NCBI RefSeq assembly: GCF_003945595.2
Contig: NW_024104096.1
Span: forward strand, 2,723,501 to 2,787,500
DNA: 64,000 nucleotides
Direction: 5' to 3'
From: Pipra filicauda
Lineage: Eukaryota > Chordata > Aves > Passeriformes > Pipridae
Part shown: in pieces, positions 1-32,269 of the stretch
Numbering within the stretch: position 1 is the stretch's first letter
How the letters are laid out: every line of letters starts with the position of its first letter
Notes under the pieces: model-generated
The model's input: the letters and a program-made list of their open reading frames with translations, nothing else
What the model was told of the DNA's origin: nothing
Database searches by the model: none
Translations under genes and position numbers: made by a program

Positions 1-1769
<1,769 letters not shown>

Positions 1770-1872
1770 AGCACATGAACAACCAAACTTACATGAAGTC
1801 ACCAAAGCTATAGTGTGTAGTCCACGTCTTTCTCTGCTCATGGCTTGCCTTGTCCCACACCTCTTGGGGTTT

Positions 1873-1878
1873 AATAAA
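1873..1878 (+). terminator. GOT1: AATAAA, proximal poly(A) signal of GOT1
   Basis: Canonical hexamer 104 bases past the stop codon, followed by mixed sequence. Likely an alternative short 3' end. Confidence 0.55.
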
Positions 1879-2308
1879 GATGGGAGCGATAGGTAGCTCA
1901 ATCAGGGATAATCATCTCCTGACTTTTTTCAAGTACCCCATGCAATATGGTAAGCCAGTGCCCCCGGGAGGGTGGGGGTAGGGTTAGCCACCTCAGCTCT
2001 TGTTTCACTGACAGCAGCCTGGTCTTCAGGTACTTAGAGCTGCATCTTTAGCACATCCAAATCAACTGCACATAACTGATCAGTTTGATCTAGGCAAAGT
2101 CTGGTGCCAGTGCAATGCGCTGTGGGATGACAGCCCAGTGGCTGGGATCTCATACGGCTTGGGAACTAATGTCATTCGGTAGTATTTTGGGGAGGGGCAA
2201 AGCTGTTGCTAACTTCCTCCCTTCACCCCACCCCTTCCCGATTTCTGAGCCTTATACGAGCAAACATTTGTAATTGTGATAAATGCTTCTTTGTGTAGCT
2301 GACAGAAA

Positions 2309-2314
2309 ATTAAA
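2309..2314 (+). terminator. GOT1: ATTAAA, distal poly(A) signal of GOT1
   Basis: Common variant hexamer followed within 30 bases by TCTCTGTATATT and then a TTGTGTG element, the usual layout of a cleavage site. Confidence 0.55.
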
Positions 2315-2340
2315 CCTCTGTCTCTGTATATTATCCCTGC

Positions 2341-4060
2341 CTTGTGTGATACCATGCCTTCAGGCTGTACAAACCTCTTCCCAGGCTGAGGTTAAAGCCT
2401 CAACATTCTGCTTTGTCCACTGGTTCTTACTCAGTTTGTTTTAAGGCTGTCCCTTTCTGCCTCAGGGTGTTGCATCTCTAATGATCTCAGCTGCTACTGA
2501 AGGGGGAGTCTTATTGGGATGGTGTTTCTGAGAGCTCCCTGTGATTCTACATGAAGCTGACCAGTTCCTCCCGTGTCCGTCCGGTGTTCCTCTTTCTGTC
2601 CCTCTGCCCTGCGCTGTCCAGCTCATCCTGTGTGTCTGTATATGCTTGCTTTCTGGATGGTCATATGTTTCCCAGCCATGTGGCCATCTCTCCCTGACCC
2701 AGAGCTTCTGGCCTGCCCCTAGGGTGTCAAAAAATGGATCTTTCCGGTTCATCCTTTTCAGCAGGCCCCTGGTGAACCACCATCTACTGTCCCTGGCTTC
2801 AGTGGGGCCTGCCAGCAACAGCCTGTGTTTCTGGCACTGAAAAAGAGGTGGGACCATCTGCTCCTGCTCTCTGCAGTCACTGCAGATCTATTTGTGAGCT
2901 GATATTACCACCTTGACAGAGCAGCCTCCTGACAAGATCTTGGTGGAGAAAGGGGAACAACTGCTTTCCTTGGGTCAGTTAGCAATAGTTACGGTTGCCT
3001 TGATGGGTTTGCTTGTGCTGCAGCTTAGGCAGAAAAGGCAAAATGGTGCCTTGTTCCTTTGCTGTATTTGCACATAGACAGTACATGGAGTCTCATTTGT
3101 CCTTTCTGGATTATGTCATGCCACATAAAAGAATGAGCCAGAGGCAGCCTTTTCTTTCTGCAGGTGGGGAGCTTTTTCTCTTCTTGGTGTCCATCCACAA
3201 AAGGGATGATGGGGAAGTGGTTAAAGGATGACTTTCAGGAGTGATCTCAGGAGAATGAGTTAAGGAACCAAGTCTGCTTTTGTTATTTCTGAAATCTGCT
3301 TACAATTCTGTCCTTACAGACCTCCAGATGTGGAGCCTGGCCCACATCTGGCCCCACATGTGATTTGTATCAGTGCTTTGCTAGCCTTACCAACCTTGTT
3401 TTTCCTAGCAAGTGACCTAAATTTCTCCTTTTCTGTGGTGTAAGCTCATTACCCATTATGCAATTTACCATGGCAACAGAGAACAGATTATTCCTTTCCT
3501 CTTTGCAACAGCTTTTTAGGTATTTGAAAACTTCCTCTCTCCCCTTCACATCCTTCACCAGTTAAGGTTAAAGTGACTCTGTTTCCTTCAGCCTTTGGGG
3601 TAGGTTGTTTTCCAGCCCTTGCTTTCCTCTGTCTACCCTTCACTTGTTATGTGTTTCCTTAGAAAGGGCAGTGTCCAGGCAGAGTTGCAGTTATTCCACC
3701 TGAAGTTTTGTCAGCATGAGTGGACTATGAGATTTCTGTTATCTGTCAGGCTGTACTCCAGCTTGTGTATCCCACTATTGTGTTTGCAATAGCATGATAT
3801 TAACTCCTATTCTTCCCCAGTCCCTGTCTGCACTGCTGTGGTGTAACTCTGCATGCCAAGTTGCTTTCCTGGCAGCAGGAGTGACAGAGAGCCCAGGTTC
3901 ATGGAGAGAAATTGGGAAGCACTTGCTGACCTGTTTCTCTACTTGCTCCCTTCAGTGATGCTGAGTCCAGTTACTCCAGCCACCCCTGGCCCTGGGTATG
4001 AGGGCAGCCTGGCCTGGTAGGAGGGGTTAGCACATCTTTCCCTACAACCATTGACACAGA
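2341..4060. other. Spacer between the convergent GOT1 and CNNM1 ends
   Basis: About 1.7 kb with no exon I can support. The short open frames here have no recognisable motif. The only structure is the old CR1-like fragment around 3.44-3.8 kb. Confidence 0.7.
3440..3800 (-). mobile_element. Old CR1/L3-like LINE fragment, antisense
   Basis: The run around 3490-3560 (TTTGCAACAGCTTTTTAGGT, then TTTGAAAACTTCC) resembles the antisense 3' part of CR1/L3 elements, which carry a KGCC...-Y-L-like segment there. It is strongly diverged with no open frame. Family assignment is from memory of the consensus; the ends are approximate. Confidence 0.5.
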
Positions 4061-4069
4061 GATGGCATT

Positions 4070-5211
4070 GCTCAGGGAAAAATCACTTTTAATATCCCTG
4101 TTGCGTTCAGCCTCTACAAAAACTACTGACTGGTCTGTACCAAACCAAAGGCTTGGTGCGAGCCTCCCTCACACAGGTGGGCATGTGTGGAGAGGAGGAT
4201 GGTCCAATGTAGCATGGAGCAGGCCCTCCCCATGGAGGGGTCTGCACTCGGGAGTGAGTAGGGCTCCCTGCCCTGTGCCTAGCAGGGGCTCGGGAGTGCG
4301 GGGCTGAGTCGATGGTCAGCATGAGCAAGGTGCTGCAAGCGTGCATGTCACCAGGTACGGCACAAACATGTGCTGGGGCCCTGAGCTGCAGGTGGCACCC
4401 CCCAAATAGCACATCCTCCTCATGGTGGAGACGACATCTGTGCAGCACCAAGGGGCTCCAGGCCTTGCTGGGATGGGGATGGTAAATGATGCTAAGGGCA
4501 GTTCTGGGTTGGGCCGCCCCTCCCTGCTCTTCCTGCAGGGACACCGTGACAGACACTTCCCCACCTTTCCTTTTTCCACCTATTCCTTGAGACCAGATGC
4601 TACCAGGGAGCAGCTGGGCAAGGGCCCTCGGACTCCAGCTAACTGGTCCAGGCTGCCTGGGTGGTTCAGCCCTGCCAGGGGCACATCCTTTCTCGCTTGG
4701 GATGGGGCTCTGCACAAGTCCTGCAGGGAGGGGCGGCACGAGTGGGTGGGCAGGCAGCAAGCGAGTGCAGACCTCCTGCTATTGGACATGAGCCTCATGG
4801 CAGGAGACCCCCATGCTGCAGACCTGGAAGACACAAACACAGACTGGTGCAGGTGGCTAGAGCTTGCTGTCCATGACCTGCTGCTGCTCAAATTTGCAAC
4901 ACCTTTCCTAGCCAGGCTCAGGGGTATTGGTACAGACACACATTTCTAGTGAAAACATGAGTTAAGGTCTCACTCGGTCTCTGACACCCAGTCTGCTACT
5001 ATATCCCTTGACCCTACTTCAGCCCCCCAAAACATGTGTGCCTATGTGGGCTCCAAACCACATCATTGGGCTTTGCTGCTTGAAAATTGATTTTATGCTA
5101 TTTAAATTGAGGGACCTCCCATTTGCTGGGGAAGGAATGTTGTACCAAGAAGCAGGTTCCTACCTCCAGTCTGCGTGGGCCTCCAGCACTGTGCTCCAGC
5201 CACGCTGCTGC
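4070..5211 (-). other. CNNM1: CNNM1 3' UTR (probable extent)
   Basis: Sequence after the CNNM1 stop on the - strand. An ATTAAA hexamer on the - strand (plus coordinates 4088-4093) suggests cleavage near 4065-4075. Moderately GC-rich, with chance open frames on both strands (including one of 217 codons) that have no motif and are not called as genes. Confidence 0.6.
4088..4093 (-). terminator. CNNM1: ATTAAA, probable CNNM1 poly(A) signal
   Basis: Hexamer on the - strand about 1.1 kb past the CNNM1 stop, with A-rich and then TG-containing sequence downstream. It is the best candidate seen; not proven. Confidence 0.45.
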
Positions 5212-24044
<18,833 letters not shown>

Positions 24045-24486
24045 CTACCGGGACACCGCGCGGAGCACCGAGCGGTTCGTCCGCCCACCGGCCCCGCACG
24101 GGCCGTGCAGGAGCATCCTGGGCGGCACCGCGCTCTAACTCTGTATCTGGTGCGACGCTGGCGGGCCTTCCCCAGAGCCCACTCCCGGGGATACGGGGCA
24201 GCCCCCACCTCTGGGAGCTAGAGTGGGCTGCAGTCCCGAGCATTGAGCCCTGCCCTGGCCACCCGCGGCCACGCTGATTCCCGGTGTCATACCGGGTACC
24301 CCGGCTACGGTTTGCGGCTCGAGGGCTTCCCTCTTTGCACTGTGCGGTCGGGGGTTGCTGAAGGACTTCTCTCAGCAGTGTCTAGAGCTGGGATTTGCAG
24401 TCAGCTTCCCTCTGTTATCTGCCAAGGCCCAACTCGTCAGCTTTTCAGCTCAAATTCATATACTTTCTTCCCGTGGGAGTGTTTCT

Positions 24487-24513
24487 TTGTTTGTTGGTTT
24501 GTTTGTTTGTTTC
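24487..24513. repeat. GTTT/TTTG tetranucleotide repeat
   Basis: Direct reading shows imperfect TTTG units over about 27 bases. Confidence 0.85.
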
Positions 24514-27500
24514 CTTTAAGGGGGGCAGATAGTCTTTAGATTTTCGGGTTTGAAAGGAAACAAATATACCACACTGTAACTACATTTATTGTCATGTCTA
24601 GACCTGAGGGGGAATGTTGCCAGCTTCAGAAATATATGCTAAAGAATGCACTTAGGAGCTGTTGAAACTTTTGTGTCTTCCCTGGACCAACATCCACGAC
24701 AACCTTGAAATGAGGCTGGGGAATTGGAAAAGAGTCAGTTACTTACAACTGTAACAGGCTCAGTAGTGGCCAAGCAGGAAGCTAGTCAGAAAGCGTCATG
24801 GAGGAAAAGAAAGCGCTCAAAAAATTCTAATTATTCACTCATTATTACACCCATGAAAATAGGTCACTTTCTGTGTCAATATGTCAGCAGGCAGACAGGC
24901 ATGAAAAGCTATCAGGGAGATCTGTGCTCCTTGCCGTGTTATCCTCTCTGGGATAAATTCACTGGGTGTTCACCGGAGCTCTGTGCTGCTTCACAAGCTC
25001 TGACTGATCTTCCACTTTGTAACTCCCCCTTTCTTCCACTAGTACTGCCCAGTGCTCTACCTGGGCATGATTTATGGAGGAGCCAACTGGTAACCTACTT
25101 TTGCAGACCTTATGCCAACTTATACTGCCTGAGGAACAGATCTCACAAGCTGCCCTAAGCAGTACCCGGAGTGACTAGGGACCAGCACAGTCCACTCCCG
25201 CCTTCCTATCTGCAAGGTGGTGGGGATGAGGACATAGCTGGTCCTTCCTTATTAGGACCCTGTGGGAACTATTGTTCTAAGATCATCACAAATTTTAGCA
25301 ATGGCAGGCTGTCATCAGGCCTGAATTTCTAGCAGATTTCTTGGTGCTGAGAATATTGTAAAGATGGTCTCTTTTTGTGCATCACTGCCATAGCAGAATT
25401 GTATTACTCTTTGGAAACTGTGTACCCGTGCCATACATATTAATTTTATAATATTTATTAACTTGTGGGTTAGATTCCTGAAAGGTTTTCTGGTGATAAG
25501 TTACTCAGTATAGGACCTTAAGACTGTAAATTACAGGCTTGCTTTTTTTAGTTAATTAAGTACTTGGAAAGTATTCTTGTCCATAGTACCCTTGTCCCTA
25601 GAAGTCCTCGGACAGCACTTCGGAAACCACTGATCTGGGCTAGTACAAGTGGGAAAAAAACATGGCACTGCAGGAGGAGGGACCACAAGGTGGCAATCTC
25701 TCTCTGCACTTCTACTGACAAAATAAAGCTCTGGCAAAAAAAAAAAATAAACTCGGACAGTAACTGTAAAGCTGCAGAGGTGGTTGGTCGCATCTTGTAT
25801 CTACCAGAATCACAGTAACATTCATTTCATTGCTGGTTTTTCTCTTCTGAATGCTTTTCCCTTTAGGAGGAAACTCTGTCTTGAAGAGGTGGCACGGAAG
25901 GCTACTCTGTGCCGGCTTTTTCATCCTTTACCTCAAAATAGGCAGCAGATGTTGCTTGCTAGATTGCTAACTACTGGTGCGGCTTGTGTGCCTGCGGGCA
26001 GAGCTACTGTATGCCTGGAGAGAAAGTTTCCTCCTGCACTGGAGGAGGCACTCTCTGGTTCAGGATATTGCTAACCTCATGTTATACTGATGTACAATAT
26101 AATGTTTGCATCAGCACCCTGCTTCATGTGCTGACGTGCCTCAATCACCTGGATGTTGGGGCTAGGCAGTGACCTGCAATGTTGAGCATGGTATACGGTC
26201 TTGAGGAGACTGCAAAGCCGTAGTGACAATAGATCCACTCTGAAAAAGATGTGGCCAGAGAGTGTAAAAATGCAAAAGAGAAATAATGCTCAGTTAGGGG
26301 TAGAACCACTCTGGTCCTGCAGTATCAAACACCATCTGTTGCTATGAGCTCCATCTCGATCAGGACATAGTTGTGTTCTTGCCAGATGTTAGCTTACATG
26401 TGCTACATGTAAAAGTAAACTGGTGCGAAAGCTGTGGTCTGATGTGCTTTCAGTAGGATTTGCCCTGCATAAGTGATGACGTGCTAGCCAGCCTCTCGCT
26501 TAGAGGATGCACTCCAGAAGTTGCAGGTGTGTGGTTGGAGCATGTTCAATGAGTCTAGATAGGAAATATCTTCCAAAGCTCCAAATAAGACAAAACAAAC
26601 TAAGCTTTAGCACATGCTCAATTGATTGAGTCTTTGGCAAAGCATGACATGAATTGCAAGGTTCTCACTGAGGCCTGTCCTGTCTGTATCCTGCCTGGTG
26701 AGTCCTTCAGCAAGCACAGCATAGCTGTCCTTCTTTTCTTATGTTGAACCCTACTTCTTTTACCTGTTCTTCCTTAAGTCTTCAATTAGGAATGACAACC
26801 TTATTCTCAGTCACCAGCACTGCTCAGGTTCTGCTGTACGTATATCTGCCACCACTGAGCTCCCTCTGCAGCTTGTGTGTCACAGCCTGCAACATCCACA
26901 ACCCCTCCAGAGGTGGCTTCTCTAGTCACTGCTGTCCTCTTCCAGCTCTGGCTGTGCAGGTCCAGACAGGACCTGGGGAAAGAAGGAAGCATGGACGTGA
27001 GGAATTTACTAAAGTCTCCTTACATCACCTTGACTTTAAGGTCTGAAGTCAGAATCCAAGAGGCTGTGGGTTGCAATTTGCTTCCTTCCTGGTTGATGGG
27101 AGCCCAGGGGCTCTGCTCTCTGCTGGTCCTTTAGAAAAGAGCCAGGAGCCACTGGAGACTGCTAATGGGGATAGAAATGTTAGCAATCCAAATCATGATG
27201 GGAAACAGAAGGAGTAACAACAAAAAAAAAAAATTTTTCTTTTTTTTCCCTTAGAAAACAGGAAGAAATCTAGCTAGGACAAGGCTGGCTTCTCCTGGAA
27301 CATATGTGCAATGTGATTGTCACTAATGCTCTGTATCCAGCTTAGAGAAGATACTTTCCCTAAGTAAGCGAAATAAGCACTGTGATGTGGGATATATGAT
27401 AACTTCTGAGGCAGAAGGAATAAGACCCCAGGCAAGGGAGCTTCAAACAGTGTCTTTCTTTTTTCTCTCTTTCTCTTTTTTTTTTTTCCATCTCTGAGTC

Positions 27501-29774
27501 TGTGGTGTTCAGTTAACCCCTTTTCTCTATCCTGGCCGTGGTTGCTGCAGCTTTGGAAAGCTTTACCCAGCCTTCTGGATGATGATGTGTTAAGCACTTG
27601 GTTTGTGATAACCAATTTTCTCCTGAAATGATACCAAAAGTCTGCTGTTTTGATTGAAACTGTTTTCCAAGCGTTTTGGTTAGTAACAAAAGACAGTCCA
27701 TTCCAAGAGAGTCTAGCTTGAGGAAGCCATGAAATTTAATTCATTTTTGCAACTTAAATATATAATCAGTGACATATGGTAATAGTAAATACAGGGGGAA
27801 ATGTCATTGTTTCAGTCAAATTTCTGCATTTGGTCAAAAGCTAATAGTTGTAACATCAAACTGTAGTTTCCATTGAACAGGAAATAGAGCATCATTTTTT
27901 CAAAGAAAATAGACATGCAATTGCATGCCTATTACATTGCTTATATAGCTTTATTTTTAGCTTTCTCCATGTTGCTGTTACTAAAGGACTAACAGAAGGG
28001 AAACTGTCGAAGGAGAAGACAACACCCAGTTGCCTGTGGTAGAAAGGACAAACATGTCTGTGCTATGAATATATGAACTTTCCATGCAGTTTTCTTCTGG
28101 GCAATAGGCTACTGTGCCTGGGCTAAGGACTCTGTGCCTCCCCCCTCACTTCTGCAGACATGTCAGCCCTTAAGCAGCGCTGAGGTGAGGCTGTGTTGTT
28201 GTAAGGGTTGTGGAATTTATGCAGAAAGAGGGAATGCTTTTTCTGGATTTATTTTAGAGCTTCTGCTGGGCAATGGAATCAGAGTATTGTTTTAAAGTCT
28301 ATCCAGCAACAGCCTGTCTCCTCCTCCCTCCATGAGTACAGCTCAGTGATGTACTGCTGGGCTTTTCCCCTCATTCAGTAGTTCTCACTTCTGACCCTCT
28401 TCATCTCCTGGGTTCCTTCTGGGCATTCACTGTGTTTACACCGCTGGCATTTCACTTTGTTTCTACTTCATCTACTTGTCTGGTTTTCAGGTATGACCCA
28501 TGGTTTTCAGTCGTTCCTCCTCTTGCTCTCTAGCTCTGAGTTTCATGTGTTGCTTCTGATTTCTCTAATGCAAGTCAACAGTTTGCAGCTTTGGCATAGC
28601 TGATTTCTCCTGTCTTTGTAGCAGGGCCATGTTCACTTGTCTGAATAGAGTTGGTGACAGAGGTGCCATATTCAAATACATACAGAGGACAGAGGTCTAC
28701 AGTTTTCTTATTGACTGAAATATTCCAATTCTTTTCTGTCTCTCTCACCCCAGCAGCATCTCTGATTTGAGATAACTTTGGCTGCTATTTCTTCCCCTGA
28801 GCTCCATCTCCTCGTTGATTTCTGCACACAGTTCCTTCCTCTTTTTCAGAATTGACTGGTTTGCTCCTCCAGTCTTGCACTTCATCCATCTTCCTATTTC
28901 CCCTCTCTGATCTATTTCTCATGTCTGGTTCCTTCATTTTTGCTGCTGGAATGTGAAGCATCCCCCCAGAAAAATAGAAGGTCTCGGTCAATTTTTACCA
29001 TCCCCCCTCTATTACCTCTTCCTTCACGTCTAGCATCTCCTCCCAGATGGTGGGATAAATGCTTGCTTGCATTCATTCTTCTGTTCATTGCTCTTTCTTT
29101 TTCACATGATGATGTGAAATGGGGATAATTCTACACATTTCTCTGCTCCGCAGGGCTGGGCTCAGTTTGAGGAAAATATTTCTGAGGCTTTTGTGGTCTT
29201 CAGAGCACTGCAGAGCCCTGGTCTTACTGTTGTGTTTTCCCTTGGTATCTCTTTGACTGTGACAAATTGCTGCCACATTTGCTGCTTCTCAAGATATGAA
29301 AGACAAAAGTGAATTCAAACCTGGCCATTAGTGAGTACAGAGAAGTTTAGGAGCCAAAGAGCATTCTCTGTCCAAGGGTGGTGTTGTACACTGAGGTGTT
29401 TTTTTGGGTTTTTTTAGTGCTTACTGAAAAGGCACTGGGCAAAGGGGACTTCTGTCTGCTGAGATGGCACCTGGTTTGACCACCCCCAGAGCTGTTTCCA
29501 AAGCTTTATGGAAATAGTGCATCTCAGTTTTTCAAGTACCTTAAAAATCCTGTTGGGAGATGAACATTTTGGGAGCTCACAAGTTCTCTCCACAGACAAA
29601 TCTGCAGGACCAGGGTACCCTGGGCTTGTCAGAGTATTTTTGAGACCATGCATCAAATTAGGCAGATAAAGGAAAACAATAAGGCAGATTAAGGAAAACA
29701 GCAAATGCTGTTTAGTCTAGCACAGTACATGGTATCTAACTTCTCTCAGAACTGGAAATTAAGTTACAAAAAGT

Positions 29775-29798
29775 AAAAAAAAAAAAAAAAAAAAAAAA
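29775..29798. repeat. Poly(A) run, 24 bases
   Basis: Uninterrupted A run. No retrotransposon body recognised on its 5' side, so it may be a simple tract rather than an insertion tail. Confidence 0.85.
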
Positions 29799-32252
29799 TA
29801 AATTCATTGATCAGTAGCTGCCTAAAACTCTGTTTCATCCTCCCAGTTTCTCAAATGTCATCCTGTGGTGTTCCAGCTAGGGAGAGTCCACACTCACAAT
29901 CTTTATGGGGCCATTGCCTTCTTTCTGTCCTTGTCCTTTTTCAGTTTTTACGGGTTTCTTAATTATGCTGCTAGTGAGTACAGGATTGACTCTCAAAGGA
30001 ACGTGTTCTGTTTTCCTATGGCTAGATTTGGAAATGCCAGTTTGTGTTCCTTTCATGCTGGCAAAAATGCAAAGACAACATTGCCAACTGTGCTTTTCCT
30101 GACCAGGCAGTTGGGTTTGATCGATGCCTTGCCTTTTGCACGTATGGAGGGAGGAAGCTCTCTCAGTAGGCTTCCTTTCCTCCTGCTGTGGCTGAGCTCC
30201 CTAGCTAGCCAGTCCTTCTAGCTCAGACAGATGTATTTGCTTGTTACAGAACTTCCCAGGTCACCTACATTAAAGAGCAATGTGTGGATACTGTATTAAA
30301 TCAAGCAACTGTCCTCTGCCTGTTTGATCAGGTTAGACGTGATACATAAACACGCCAGAAAATGGTTTCAACAGCAGAGTTCAGACTGTGTGACACCCAC
30401 CTTGAGGCACTGGCAATTTTAGGAGGTTGCATTCCAGACATGAAGGCTCTTGAGGTGAAAATGATGGACACTGCACTGCAGAAAGAGCAAAAAGTTCAAT
30501 AGAAAGAATCTGTCATGCTCTGATGACCACAGCTTTACCACATTCACTGGTCTTGTTCTTTTCCTCAGAAATTGTCATGTTGCAGTACAGGGAAGGAGCT
30601 TAAGAGTCTGGGAAAAAAGTGTGTTTTTGTAAAGTATGGATAACGCTCTTAATTTTCACTTGCTGAATTTTCTCCTTGCTGGCTTCTTTTAGAGCATCCA
30701 TAACTCAGATTTACTTGACAGCACTGCAGAAACAGACATGGTTGATATCTTGGGAATCAAAGACATGATGATTTTTTTTTTTTTAAAGGGCTGTCTAGCC
30801 TGTTTTATCATTCCCAGCCTAATGGAGGTTTGTTTGGTACAGCACATCCTCTGATGATAATAACTTTCATCATTTATAAGTAAAGTTTATTTTTTAGCGA
30901 ACTAAAAATGTTCCTCCTAAGGAGATTTCCCCCATTTTCTTTTGGGCCAGTTTGTACAGCCTGAGATCTCAGTTTAGACTTCCAGTGTGCTTTTTCTTCT
31001 TGCTTTCTTTTTTTTCCCCCTCCATCCAAAGAGGTTTCCTCTGCTGAAACCCTTCAACAACTGCTCAGATCATTTACAAGAAGCACTTTCACAGGCTGTT
31101 GCTCTACAAGAGTGAGGAAAAAAAATCAAAGTGACCACCTATAATAATGAAGTTAAATGCAGATGTAAGTGTTTGTGAACTGTAACTGACTGAAAGGGTG
31201 CCAAACATTTTGCAAATATACACAAAAAGACAGGCCCCTGCTCTAATCAGCTTATAAATTAAAAGGAAAGTACATTGGCAAGAGCAGAAGAGATGATATG
31301 ACATGCTTTAAATAGTTTATAGGGAGCTGGAGGATTGTTGTTTATTTGGTGATGTTGGGAAAATATTTAATGTTAAACTCTTTATAGAAATTTCTCTCCT
31401 CCCCCAATTTTCTTTTCCAATGAAACCAGCAAGTTTAGAGTAGACGGAAAACTGAGAAACCGATTTCGAAATTGACAAAACCGCGAGTAAATCTTTAGAG
31501 ATACTTTTAATGTGAGTCAGGCTTTCTAAAGTAATTATCGTAATATAAGAAAGGACCAGCGCTTCGCTGCCTCTGCGGACGGAGGGCCAGGGTCGCAGCT
31601 GGTGTAAATTGAGATACCTCCTATCCGGTATGCGTGGCTGGGGAAGAGGTGGCCGTGGCCCTCCTTTGCAAGTTCACGGGCCATCCCCGAGCTAAGCCGG
31701 GCGGGGACAGCGGCACCTGGGGCTCGCAGCGCTCGGGGCCCGGGGCTCCCCGCACCTCCACTGCTGCCCCAGTGCTCGCAGATAACCAAAGATTTCTTAG
31801 CGTTTAAAGGGTTTCTATAGCAAACCTACAATTTATTAAAAAAAATAAACCGACAAGCAAAAAGCCTAAACCACTTTATTTTTAGATTTAACTTGCCGTT
31901 GCTCGATCCAGATGCAAAGTGAGGTGCAATTGCTTTTCCGAGGGCACAGGATCGGGACAGGCTCCCAGTGTTGGTTTGGACAGCAGGGACAGGTAAGCGA
32001 ATATTTCCTTTAGCGTCGTCTTCCCAGAATCCGGAAGGTGACCCCGGCAGCCGAGAGGTTTTTTTGCCTCTATCCCTGCTGTTTTATGTTGTTGGTGATA
32101 TCTCCACAGATAAGTGACTTCGTTGCATCCGGAGTTTGCGTTTAAAACAGAGATTAATTGTGGGGAATGTTTCAGAATAAACACATTTCTCTTCCAAAGT
32201 AGTTTGTTTGTAAGGAAAAAAAAAATATATGAAGGAGGTTAAACTGGATAAC

Positions 32253-32269
32253 TTTTTTTTTTTTTTTTT
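32253..32269. repeat. Poly(T) run, 17 bases
   Basis: Uninterrupted T run just left of the HPSE2 GC-rich island. Confidence 0.8.

Larger units (their letters stand above)
1770..2340 (+). other. GOT1: GOT1 3' UTR
   Basis: Sequence after the GOT1 stop with no further coding potential. There are two possible poly(A) signals: AATAAA at 1873-1878 (short UTR, about 110 bases) and ATTAAA at 2309-2314 (long UTR, about 550 bases). The second is followed by a GT-rich stretch, so I place the main end near 2335; this is inference. Confidence 0.7.

Noticed and set aside
4107..4949. Open frames of 217 (-) and 175 (+) codons in the CNNM1 3' UTR
   Set aside because: No splice link to CNNM1, whose stop is firmly at 5214-5212, and no recognisable domain.
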